Assembly: GCF_007990755.1 (NCBI RefSeq)
Contig: NZ_BJXA01000035.1
Span: forward strand, 22,820 to 86,819
Origin: Nocardia ninae NBRC 108245
Lineage (GTDB): Bacteria; Actinomycetota; Actinomycetes; Mycobacteriales; Mycobacteriaceae
Length of the DNA: 64,000 nucleotides
Direction of reading: 5' to 3'
Shown: positions 19,015 through 27,030 of the stretch, piece after piece
Numbering within the stretch: position 1 is the stretch's first letter
Layout of the letters: each line of letters begins with the position of its first letter
Notes under the pieces: generated by a model
What the model was told of the DNA's origin: nothing
Seen by the model: only the letters and a program-made list of their open reading frames with translations
Databases searched by the model: none
Program-made: the position numbers and the translations under genes

Positions 19015-20012
19015 AGCCCTGCTCCGCCGGTGCGGGCGTCACCGCCGTTGCCGTTGGGCTGGTGCTCGTCCGCGCTCACCGCGGAGTAACGCAGGTACAC
19101 CAGTCGCGCGGCCTCGTGCCGCGAGCGCCGGATGCCGTCCAGGATCAGACCCGCGGTCCACGCCAGGCTGCCGAGCAGCAGCAATGTGAACGCGAGGAAC
19201 AGCGTCGGGAACCGGGGCACCTCACCGGTGTTGTAGAACTCGACCACGATCGGAACGCTCAGAATGATGGAGACCAGCCAGCTCAGCGTGCCGAACAGTC
19301 CGTAGAACGCGACCGGGCGTTCGTGCCTGGCCAGACCGATGATCAGCGCCAGGATCTTGAACCCGTCGTGATAGGTGCGCAGTTTGCTCTCACTGCCCGC
19401 GGGGCGGTCGCGGAAGCCGACCGGCACCGCGGTCCGCGGCACCCGCAGGTGCAGCGAGTGCACCGTCAGTTCGGTCTCGATCTCGAACTCGCGCGACACG
19501 GCGGGGAAGCTCTTCACGAACCGGCGGGAGAACACCCGGAAGCCGCTCAGCATGTCTTCGACGTTCTCGCCGAACACCTTGCCGACCACGCCGTTGAGCA
19601 CCTTGTTACCGGTCTCGTGGCCCGTGCGGTACGCCGAACCGCTCTCGTCCTGCCTGCGGACGCCGAGCACGTGGTCGTACGGACCGTCGAGCAGGGTCTT
19701 GATCATCAGCGGCGCGGCCGACGCCTCGTAGGTGTCGTCGCCGTCGATCATCAGGTAGACGTCGGCCTCGATGTCGGCGAAGGCGCGGCGCACCACATTG
19801 CCCTTGCCCTTGGTGTATTCGTGGCGCACGATCGCACCGGCCTCGCGGGCGCGTTCGGCCGTCTTGTCCGTACTCAGGTTGTCGTAGACATAGACGACGA
19901 TTCCCGGCACGGCGGCCAGCAGGTCGGCCACGACCTTGGCGACGGACGCCTCCTCGTTGTGGCACGGCACCACGGCGGCAATTCGAAGCTCGGTGGAGTC
20001 CACCCGGGTCAA
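19011..20012 (-). CDS. GT2 glycosyltransferase, polyprenyl-phosphate type
   Basis: 333 residues. The N-terminal GT-A domain opens with AAVVPCHNEEASV, carries the DxD metal motif as DGDD at 90-93, and has the RTGHETGNKVLN and DMLSGFRVFSRRF segments seen in GtrB/DPM1-like enzymes. Two C-terminal membrane helices (about 240-262 and 270-295) follow. It would load a sugar from a nucleotide donor onto decaprenyl phosphate at the inner face of the membrane. It overlaps the DUF2142 gene and diverges from a GtrA gene about 140 bp away. In M. tuberculosis PpgS (Rv3631), a GtrA-like partner and Rv3779 form a comparable set that adds galactosamine to arabinogalactan. Confidence 0.85.
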   Translation of the reverse strand: MTRVDSTELRIAAVVPCHNEEASVAKVVADLLAAVPGIVVYVYDNLSTDKTAERAREAGAIVRHEYTKGKGNVVRRAFADIEADVYLMIDGDDTYEASAAPLMIKTLLDGPYDHVLGVRRQDESGSAYRTGHETGNKVLNGVVGKVFGENVEDMLSGFRVFSRRFVKSFPAVSREFEIETELTVHSLHLRVPRTAVPVGFRDRPAGSESKLRTYHDGFKILALIIGLARHERPVAFYGLFGTLSWLVSIILSVPIVVEFYNTGEVPRFPTLFLAFTLLLLGSLAWTAGLILDGIRRSRHEAARLVYLRYSAVSADEHQPNGNGGDARTGGAGL

Positions 20013-20150
20013 TCCTCGCGATCGGTGGTGAATGTGGGAACACCGGGAGGGTACAGGGAACTCACTGCGGACGTGTGGCCGACCTCAGCGCGCCGACGGG
20101 GGAATTTTCGGTCGCGCCATGCCGCGCCGGGGCTGCGGTACCGTCGGGCC

Positions 20151-20699
20151 GTGCCAACCAGTGAATCGACCGCGCGGGCGGGCGAGACCGTGCCGCCTGC
20201 CCAGGGATCGATCGTCGGCAAGGTGCTCGCCGCGCTGCGGCAGGGCAGCGCGTTCCTGGTGGTCGGGGCGATCGGCTTCCTCGTCGACGCGGGCACCTAC
20301 AACCTCCTGGTGTTCTGGGGCGGCGAGGGCATGCTTTATCACTACCCGCTGCCCGCCAAGATCATTGCGATCGCGGTGGCCACGGTGGTCACCTATTTCG
20401 GCAACAAGTGGTGGACCTTCGCGCACAAGAAGACCGACAACCCGGGCCGCGAATACCTTCTCTATGCCGTCTTCAATGTCGTCGCGATCGGCCTGCAACT
20501 GGGGTGCCTGGGTTTCTCCCGGTACGTGCTGGACCTGTCCTCGCCGCTCTCGGACAACATCTCCGGCACGCTCATCGGCCAGATGGTGGCGGTGATCTTC
20601 CGCTATTGGGCCTACGACAAATTCGTCTTCACGGGCGCGGGCAAGCGTGGTGACGAGGCAGGCACCGACGGAGCAGCGAACGTTCAGCAATCGAAATAG
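20151..20699 (+). CDS. GtrA-family membrane protein, probable flippase or GT partner
   Basis: 182 residues with four predicted helices starting at FLVVGAIGFLVDAG (about 34-50) and the conserved KWWTFAHKK loop that marks GtrA proteins. The start is a GTG at 20151. It precedes glfT2 by about 120 bp on the same strand and diverges from the GT2/DUF2142 pair. GtrA proteins flip polyprenyl-phospho-sugars or stabilise the partner GT2. The context makes it the natural partner of the GT2 at 19011. Confidence 0.82.
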   Translation: MPTSESTARAGETVPPAQGSIVGKVLAALRQGSAFLVVGAIGFLVDAGTYNLLVFWGGEGMLYHYPLPAKIIAIAVATVVTYFGNKWWTFAHKKTDNPGREYLLYAVFNVVAIGLQLGCLGFSRYVLDLSSPLSDNISGTLIGQMVAVIFRYWAYDKFVFTGAGKRGDEAGTDGAANVQQSK

Positions 20700-20821
20700 G
20701 ACACGGCGGCACCACGGCTGAGCAGGCAGCTCGCTACGGTGGTTGATATCCTCACCCCCGCCGCGAACGGCATCCAGGGGCAGTCTGTCCCGTCCGGCAC
20801 GATAACGATTTCGAGGACTTC

Positions 20822-22735
20822 ATGGATCAGTCGGCTACCCAGGCCGTTACCGAAACGAACGATCGAGCGCCGGCCGTTGTCGCGCCTGCCTCGCTGCGCT
20901 CCGACCACCGGGCGCCGGATCGGCTGGTGTTGCAGCGCGGCATCTTCACCGGTCCCTCGGCGAAGGTGAGCGACGAGCTGTATGCCGTCGTCAAGGGTCG
21001 CGCGCATCGGGAACGCCAGGTGCTGCGGCTGGAAAAGGGCGCGGCCGCGCACACCAACACCTACTTCGGCCGATTCGCCGCGAGCTACTGGCAGCGCTGG
21101 ACCACCGTCACCGAGGTGCGGGTGGCCATGGTGCTCGACGTGACCAAGAAGGCCAGGATCCGGCTGGTCGCCTCCGATATCGCGGGGCACCGCCGGATCA
21201 TCGACACCGCGCAGGTCACCGAGAGCGGCCCGCTGACGCTCACCGCGCCGCTGGATCAGTACGTCGACGGCGGGGCGATCTGGCTCGAATTCGACGCCAT
21301 CGGTGGCGACCTCGGCATCACCGAGGTCAGCTGGACCACGGCAGCGCCGGACCACATCCGGCCGGTCGCGATCGCCATCTGCACCTTCAACCGCGCCGAG
21401 GACTGCGCGCACACCGTCGCGGCGCTGGCCTCCGACGAGGTCGTGCTCGGCGCGATCGACGCGGTGTACGTGGTGGACCAGGGCACCGACCTGGTGCAGG
21501 ACCGGCCGCTGTACCAAGAGGTCGTTCCGGTGTTCGGCGACAAGCTGCGCTACCTGCGCCAGCCGAATCTCGGTGGGGCGGGCGGCTTCACCCGCGGGCT
21601 CTACGAGGTGTCCGCGGCGAACGAGCACGCCGACGTCATCCTGATGGACGACGACATCCTGTGCGAACCGGAAACGGTGTTGCGGCTCAACGCCTTCGCC
21701 AACATGACGGTGGAGCCGACCCTGGTCGGCGCGCAGATGTTGTTCCTGCTCAACCCCGATTACCTCAATGTCGGCGCCGAAGAGGTGCATCTGCAGCAGC
21801 TGCGGCACGGCCAGAAGGTGCCGAAGGCGTTGCGCAACACCAGCATGCTCAAGCGCAACCAGGAGCGTCGCGTCGACGCCGGGTACAACGCGTGGTGGAC
21901 CTGCCTGATCCCGGCCGAGGTGGTCGCCAAGATCGGGCTGCCCGTCCCCATCTTCTTCCAGTGGGACGACGTCGAATACGGCATCCGCGCCCGCGAGAAC
22001 GGTTTCGTCACGGTCACCCTGCCGAACGCCGCGGTGTGGCACGCGGACTTCTACTGGAAGGACTACGACGACTGGGCGCGCTACTTCAGCACGCGCAACT
22101 CGTTGATCGTCGGCTCGCTGCACACCGATCTCGACGGAAAGGCGATCACCCGCAAGCTGTTCCGTGAGCTGGCCGAACAGCTGGTCGCGATGCAGTACGG
22201 CCTGGTGCATACCACCCTGCAGGGCATCGAGGACTTCCTGAAGGGCCCGAAGGTGTTGCAGGACGGCGGTATCGCCGCGCTGGCCGCCGCCCGCGGCAGC
22301 CGGGCCGACTACCCGGAGACGATCAAGCATCCGGCCTCGACGCCGCCGGTGCGCTCCGGTGACATCCAATTGCGCCGCGCCACCGGCGAACCCAGTCGCC
22401 CGATGCTCGTGCTGATCAAGCGCGCCGTCAACCAGTGGTTCGGCCGCACCCAGCACGGCGTCATCGGCGTCACCCGCGAAGACGCGTACTGGTGGCATGT
22501 CTCGCTGTTCGACCACGTGGTGGTCACCGACGCCTCGCAGTCCGGCGTTCGCGTCCGGCAGCGGGACAAAGCGCGGGCCCGTCAGCTGCTGCGCCGCACC
22601 ATTCACGTGCTGCGCAGGCTCCGCAACGAACTGCCCGCCCTGCAACGGGAATACCGCGCCGCGGTGCCCGAGCTGACCAGCCGCGCCAACTGGGAGCGGC
22701 TGTACGGCATCGCGAATGCCAAGCAAGACAACTGA
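20822..22735 (+). CDS. glfT2: GlfT2, galactofuranosyltransferase (galactan polymerase)
   Basis: 637 residues, the same length as M. tuberculosis GlfT2. Domain order is an N-terminal beta-sandwich (about 35-175, with YFGRFAASYWQRWTT), a GT-A domain, and a C-terminal helical domain (about 430-637). The metal-binding motif is DDD at 276-278, the catalytic WDDVE at 381-385, and the conserved His at 407 in AVWHADF. It alternately adds beta-1,5 and beta-1,6 galactofuranose from UDP-Galf to build the galactan. The ATG has GAGGA seven bases upstream. The usual neighbour glf (UDP-galactopyranose mutase) is not in the window. Confidence 0.92.
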   Translation: MDQSATQAVTETNDRAPAVVAPASLRSDHRAPDRLVLQRGIFTGPSAKVSDELYAVVKGRAHRERQVLRLEKGAAAHTNTYFGRFAASYWQRWTTVTEVRVAMVLDVTKKARIRLVASDIAGHRRIIDTAQVTESGPLTLTAPLDQYVDGGAIWLEFDAIGGDLGITEVSWTTAAPDHIRPVAIAICTFNRAEDCAHTVAALASDEVVLGAIDAVYVVDQGTDLVQDRPLYQEVVPVFGDKLRYLRQPNLGGAGGFTRGLYEVSAANEHADVILMDDDILCEPETVLRLNAFANMTVEPTLVGAQMLFLLNPDYLNVGAEEVHLQQLRHGQKVPKALRNTSMLKRNQERRVDAGYNAWWTCLIPAEVVAKIGLPVPIFFQWDDVEYGIRARENGFVTVTLPNAAVWHADFYWKDYDDWARYFSTRNSLIVGSLHTDLDGKAITRKLFRELAEQLVAMQYGLVHTTLQGIEDFLKGPKVLQDGGIAALAAARGSRADYPETIKHPASTPPVRSGDIQLRRATGEPSRPMLVLIKRAVNQWFGRTQHGVIGVTREDAYWWHVSLFDHVVVTDASQSGVRVRQRDKARARQLLRRTIHVLRRLRNELPALQREYRAAVPELTSRANWERLYGIANAKQDN

Positions 22736-22751
22736 TCTCGCACGGACATGA

Positions 22752-22780
22752 GCGGGGGACGGGCCTGGCCCGTCCCCCGC
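22752..22780. terminator. Strong bidirectional hairpin after glfT2
   Basis: Exact 12-bp arms (22752-22763 and 22769-22780) with a five-base loop lie between the converging glfT2 and SDR stops. The stem is very G/C-rich, and only TT follows on the plus strand. Confidence 0.7.
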
Positions 22781-22787
22781 TTCCGTG

Positions 22788-23660
22788 CTACCTGCCCAGT
22801 GGCGAGTCGGACAAGAACAGGTCGGTGGTGAGCGGGCCGTCGCCGGGGATCACGCGGTATTTCTCCAGATCCGTGATGCCGTGCGCGGCAAGGACATCGT
22901 CGTCGATGAAGAAGTTGCCGGAGGTCGACTTGGCCGGCGAGGTGAGCACCAGGTAGGCGGCGTCGGCGTAGATGTCGGGGGTGCGTGAGGTGGCGATCAT
23001 CTCCTCGCCGCCGAGCAGGTTCTTCACCGCGGCGGTGGCGATGGTGGTGCGCGGCCACAGCGAGTTCACGCCGATCCCGTCGCCCTTCAGCTCTTCGGCC
23101 AAACCCAGTGTGGTGAGCGACATTCCGTACTTGGCGATGGTGTAACCCAGTGCCATGCCCGCCCATCTCGGGTCGAGATTGAGCGGCGGGGACAGGGTGA
23201 GGATGTGCGGGTTGCGGTCGGCCGCGGCCGAGGCGCGCAGATGCGGGATGCTCAGCTTGGACAGCAGGAAGCTGCCCCGGGTGTTGATGTCCTGCATCAG
23301 GTCGTATTTCTTCATCGGCAGCGCGTCGGTGGGCGACAGATCGATGGCCGAGGCGTTGTTCACCACGATGTCGATGCCGCCGAACCGCTCGACCGTCTGT
23401 CGCACGGCCTCGGCTACCGAGTCGTCGATGCGCACATCGCCGACGAACGGCAGTACCTGAGCGCCGGCCGCCTCGAGTTCGGCCGCTGCGGTATGGATGG
23501 TGCCGGGGAGCTTCGGGTGCGGCAGATCGGTCTTGGCGATCAGGGTGATGTTCGCGCCGTCGGCCGCTGCCCGCTTGGCGATCTCCAGACCGATGCCGCG
23601 GCTGCCGCCCGACATGATCAGCGTTCTACCCGCGAGCGGCTTGGATCCCGGTTCCGTCAT
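22788..23660 (-). CDS. SDR oxidoreductase, HSDL2-like
   Basis: A 290-residue short-chain dehydrogenase. The cofactor motif SGGSRGIGLEIA lies at 18-29, NNASAI near 112-117, and YxxxK occurs as YTIAKYG; the region ILTLSPPLNLDPRW...NSLWPRT is the hallmark of the HSDL2 (hydroxysteroid-dehydrogenase-like 2) branch, in which the usual catalytic-serine strand ends in SPP. The SCP2 domain of animal HSDL2 is absent. It is likely involved in lipid or sterol-type substrate reduction. It is monocistronic. Confidence 0.85.
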   Translation of the reverse strand: MTEPGSKPLAGRTLIMSGGSRGIGLEIAKRAAADGANITLIAKTDLPHPKLPGTIHTAAAELEAAGAQVLPFVGDVRIDDSVAEAVRQTVERFGGIDIVVNNASAIDLSPTDALPMKKYDLMQDINTRGSFLLSKLSIPHLRASAAADRNPHILTLSPPLNLDPRWAGMALGYTIAKYGMSLTTLGLAEELKGDGIGVNSLWPRTTIATAAVKNLLGGEEMIATSRTPDIYADAAYLVLTSPAKSTSGNFFIDDDVLAAHGITDLEKYRVIPGDGPLTTDLFLSDSPLGR

Positions 23661-23878
23661 TGACCTGCTCCTGTCGTCAGCGCCGCAGGGGGAGACCCCG
23701 CAGCGTCCACCGTGTGCACACTAAGCGTAAACCCTCGTCATATGCAACCAGTTGCATAGCATGCTGAGCGGGTTCTTCATGATCAACAACGTTGGCTCGT
23801 GCCGTTGCCTGAGGCAACGCGGTGGCCGGGGCGGACGGCGCTGATCACCGACTGCTACCACCCGCCCGGCCGCCGGGT

Positions 23879-24925
23879 TCAGCGGCGGGAACCTCGTTCC
23901 TTGTAGCCCTGTCGCTGCTGTCTGATGACGCTGCGCCATTGGCGGTCGCGCTCGGCCTGCAGGCGTTTGTCGGTGCGCGCCGCCATCCAGGCGTTCTCCT
24001 TGGCGAGCTTGCGGTAGCTGTCGAAGCGCCGCTGCGGGAGTTCACCGTTGTCGATGGCGGCGAGCACGGCACAGCCGGGTTCGCCGTTGTGCGCGCAGTC
24101 GCCGAATCGGCATCGGGCGGCAAGGGATTCGATGTCGCTGAAGGTCTTCTCGAGGCCTTCGGCGGCGTCCCACAGCCCGATTCCGCGCAGTCCCGGTGTA
24201 TCGATCAGCGTGCCGCCGTTCGGCAGCGGCCGCAGTTCCCGATGCACCGTCGTGTGCCTGCCCTTCTTGTCCGCGGCGCGAACGGCGTTGGTGGCGAACA
24301 CTTCCTGCCCGAGCAGGGCATTGGCGAGAGTGGATTTCCCCGCGCCGGACGGTCCGATCAGCGCGACGGTGCCGTCGAGCACGGCGGCGAGCACATCCAG
24401 GCCGGCCCCGCTGTTCGCGCTCACCGCGGCCACCGCGGCGCCGGGTGCGACCGCCCGCACGTCGTCGAGCGGAATATCTTCTGCCGCATCGGCTTTGGTG
24501 AGCACCACGATGGGCTGGGCGTTGCTTTCCCAGGCCAGCGCGAGCATCCGCTCGATCCGCCCGAGGTCGACGTCACCGTCGGCCGCGGTGCAGATCAGCA
24601 CCGTGTCGACATTGGTGGCGAGCACCTGCCCTTGCGAGCGTCCGGACGCCGACGATCGCATGATCGCCGACCGGCGTGGCAGCAGCTGCCGCACCACCGA
24701 TTCGGCATCGATCGTCACCCAGTCGCCGGTGCAGAGCCCACTGACCTCGGCGTCGGCGCGCGGACACTTGGCCCTGGCCGGTCCGGTGGGGGTCGCGACA
24801 TCACATTCGCTGCGATCCATCCGGACAACCCGGGCGGGCACACAGCCTTCCTCGATCAGCGAGGCGTATTCATCGGCTACGGCTTCGGTCCAGCCGTAAG
24901 GGACAAGGAGGTCGTTCTCGACCAT
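23879..24925 (-). CDS. rsgA: RsgA, small-ribosomal-subunit-dependent GTPase
   Basis: A circularly permuted GTPase of 348 residues that helps mature the 30S subunit. An N-terminal OB-fold (about 30-80) is followed by the permuted G motifs: G4 LTKAD (about 142), then G1 GPSGAGKST (about 192), then G3 DTPGLRG (about 243). A zinc-finger tail carries CRFGDCAHNGEPGC (near 272-285) and a basic helical C-terminus. The start at 24925 lacks a good ribosome-binding site and could lie slightly elsewhere. A tiny reading frame with a strong ribosome-binding site lies upstream (24968-25057). Confidence 0.93.
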   Translation of the reverse strand: MVENDLLVPYGWTEAVADEYASLIEEGCVPARVVRMDRSECDVATPTGPARAKCPRADAEVSGLCTGDWVTIDAESVVRQLLPRRSAIMRSSASGRSQGQVLATNVDTVLICTAADGDVDLGRIERMLALAWESNAQPIVVLTKADAAEDIPLDDVRAVAPGAAVAAVSANSGAGLDVLAAVLDGTVALIGPSGAGKSTLANALLGQEVFATNAVRAADKKGRHTTVHRELRPLPNGGTLIDTPGLRGIGLWDAAEGLEKTFSDIESLAARCRFGDCAHNGEPGCAVLAAIDNGELPQRRFDSYRKLAKENAWMAARTDKRLQAERDRQWRSVIRQQRQGYKERGSRR

Positions 24926-24967
24926 GATGGAAGGAATCTTTCGTTGGGCACCGAGCCCAACGCGGAC

Positions 24968-25057
24968 TCAGTGACTGAAGAATGAGGGGGCGTTTCGTGT
25001 GGCGGCGTGCGCAGGCACAGCTCGTCCGAACACGACAATCCGCAAGCTCCTAGCCAC
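24968..25057 (-). CDS. Possible 29-residue leader peptide upstream of rsgA
   Basis: A GTG at 25057 preceded at eight bases by AGGAGG (25066-25071 on the minus strand) opens a frame of 29 codons ending 42 bases before the rsgA start. The product is basic and carries VARSLRIVVFGRA at its start. The ribosome-binding site is better than that of rsgA itself, which suggests a translated leader. Length and lack of recognisable homology keep confidence low. Confidence 0.3.
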   Translation of the reverse strand: MARSLRIVVFGRAVPAHAATRNAPSFFSH

Positions 25058-25177
25058 GGTCCACACCTCCTCGCCTCACTCGCAGTTGCCCAACATTGAC
25101 ATGGCTCGACACCCCACGCAACTCATTTATTGCCGGGTTCCGACTCCCTCGTGCGCGCAGCCTGGCTGTGCGCAGGT

Positions 25178-26185
25178 TCAGGGACGCTCGTCGGGTTTGC
25201 CGAACTGCTCGTGGCGGCCCAGCGAGCGCAGATGGAACCATTCGCGCAGGCCCGCCGGGTCGCGGCGGGTGACCAGGAAGAACCAGGAGAAGCGAATCCA
25301 TTCCTGCGGCAGCAGCTTCCGCATACCGGGCTGCGACATCAGGTATCCCCGGTTCCGATAGGTGAAATAGCGCTTCACCGGGTCGTCGGGGTACTGGGTG
25401 TGCATCCGGCCGCCCAGGATCGGCTTGAACTCGGCGGCACCGTTGGGATGCAGGTACGCGGTCTGCAGACAGGTGCCGAAGGGCAGCCCGGAGCGGACCA
25501 GCCTGCGGTGCACCTCGACCTCGTCGCCGCGCACGAACAGGCGCAGATCGGGCACGCCGATCACGTCGACGGCCTTGGCGGAGATGAGCGCGCCGTTGAA
25601 CAGCGAGGCGATGCCGGGCAGGAAGTCCTCGTCGCCGAGTTCGGAACGCAGCCGCCGCCACACCACGCCGCGGCGCAGCGGGAAGGCGAGCTGGTCGGGC
25701 TCGTTGATGTCGCAGACCACCGGCGATACCTCGACCAGGCCGTGCCGTTTCGCGCAATCCAGCAGGATGGCAAGGACTTCCGGGCCTTCGGGCCGACCGT
25801 CGTCGTCGGCCAGCCAGACCCAGTCCGCGCCGAGGCTCAGCGCGTGCAGCATGCCGAGCGCGAAACCGCCCGCGCCGCCGAGGTTGTGCGCCGAACCGAG
25901 GTAGGTGGTCTCGATCGGCTGGTCCCGGACCAGGTCCGCGACCTCGGGCTCGTTGGCATTGTCGACCACGATCAGGTGGTCGACCGGACGAGACTGGGAG
26001 GCAATGACTTTGAGCGACTCGGCGAGCAGCTCGCGACGCTTGTGCGTGACCACGATCGCCACGATCCGCGCCTCGGGGCCGGTGCCGACGGCAGCGCCGC
26101 TCGCGCTCACCGACGGTGTGGTGGCGTCGACCGGAGCAGATGCCCCTTCCTCGATCGGGGTGTCCTGCCCGGTCGGCTCACTCAT
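25178..26185 (-). CDS. glfT1: GlfT1, galactofuranosyltransferase (galactan initiation)
   Basis: GT2 enzyme that adds the first two galactofuranose units to decaprenyl-PP-GlcNAc-Rha. 335 residues, with about 38 extra N-terminal residues compared with Rv3782. Landmarks are AIVVTHKRRELLAESL, DHLIVVDNAN, NLGGAGGFALGML (101-113), the DDD metal motif at 127-129 in WLADDDG, and the conserved HTQYPDDPVKRYFTYRNRGYL near the C-terminus. The ATG overlaps the wzt stop as ATGA (26182-26185), giving translational coupling with the galactan exporter. Confidence 0.96.
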   Translation of the reverse strand: MSEPTGQDTPIEEGASAPVDATTPSVSASGAAVGTGPEARIVAIVVTHKRRELLAESLKVIASQSRPVDHLIVVDNANEPEVADLVRDQPIETTYLGSAHNLGGAGGFALGMLHALSLGADWVWLADDDGRPEGPEVLAILLDCAKRHGLVEVSPVVCDINEPDQLAFPLRRGVVWRRLRSELGDEDFLPGIASLFNGALISAKAVDVIGVPDLRLFVRGDEVEVHRRLVRSGLPFGTCLQTAYLHPNGAAEFKPILGGRMHTQYPDDPVKRYFTYRNRGYLMSQPGMRKLLPQEWIRFSWFFLVTRRDPAGLREWFHLRSLGRHEQFGKPDERP

Positions 26186-27021
26186 GCCTGGTTCCGCTCC
26201 AGTTCTCGTTCGGTGTCCATGGTCTTTTCGGCTTCCAATTCGCGCAGCACGGTCGCGACGTGGTTTCCCGCGTCCGGACCCTCGTAGGCTCGCACCACTT
26301 CTTCGATACCGCCGCGCAGGCGGATCTGTCCGTGATCGATCCACAACGCGGAATCGCAGAGTTGCGCGAGAAATTCGTTGGAATGGCTGGCGAATACCAG
26401 GATGCCCGATCGGGCCACCAATTTCTGCAGACGCAGCCGGGCTTTCTTCATGAATTCGGCGTCCACCGCGCCGATGCCCTCGTCCAGCAGCAGGATCTCC
26501 GGGTCGATCGAGGTCACCACGCCCATGGCCAGGCGAACCCGCATACCGGTGGAGTAGGTGCGCAGCGGCATGGACAGGTACTCACCGAGCTCGGTGAAAT
26601 CGGCGATCTCATCGATCTTGGCCAGCATCGACTTTCGCGTCTGCCCGAGGAAGAGCCCGCGGATGATGATGTTCTCGTAGCCGGAGATCTCCGGGTCCAT
26701 GCCGACGCCGAGGTCGAACACCGGGGCCACCCGGCCGCGGATGCGCGCACTGCCGCGCGACGGTTCGTAGATGCCCGAAAGCAGCCGCAGCAGCGTGGAT
26801 TTACCCGCGCCGTTGTGCCCGACCAGGCCGACCTTGTCGCCTTCCTTCAGCGAAAGGGTGATGTCGCGCAACGCTTCAACCACCACCACGTCGGATTGGT
26901 TGCGCCCGATCGCGCCGCCCGCCTTGCCGAGGAACGCCTTCTTCAGCGACCGCGATTTGGCGTCGAAGATCGGGAATTCGACCCAGGCCTGGCGGGTTTC
27001 GATACTCACATGGTCGGTCAT
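26182..27021 (-). CDS. wzt: Wzt, galactan ABC exporter ATPase
   Basis: 279-residue ATP-binding subunit (Rv3781-type) of the exporter that moves lipid-linked galactan across the membrane. Walker A GHNGAGKST lies at 68-76, the ABC signature is altered to YSTGMRVRLA as is usual for polysaccharide exporters, and Walker B ILLLDEGIGAVD is followed by the H-loop FASHS. It lacks the C-terminal carbohydrate-binding domain of some O-antigen Wzt proteins. Gene order wzm-wzt-glfT1 with minimal gaps forms one operon. Confidence 0.95.
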   Translation of the reverse strand: MTDHVSIETRQAWVEFPIFDAKSRSLKKAFLGKAGGAIGRNQSDVVVVEALRDITLSLKEGDKVGLVGHNGAGKSTLLRLLSGIYEPSRGSARIRGRVAPVFDLGVGMDPEISGYENIIIRGLFLGQTRKSMLAKIDEIADFTELGEYLSMPLRTYSTGMRVRLAMGVVTSIDPEILLLDEGIGAVDAEFMKKARLRLQKLVARSGILVFASHSNEFLAQLCDSALWIDHGQIRLRGGIEEVVRAYEGPDAGNHVATVLRELEAEKTMDTERELERNQA

Positions 27022-27030
27022 CGATGCCTC

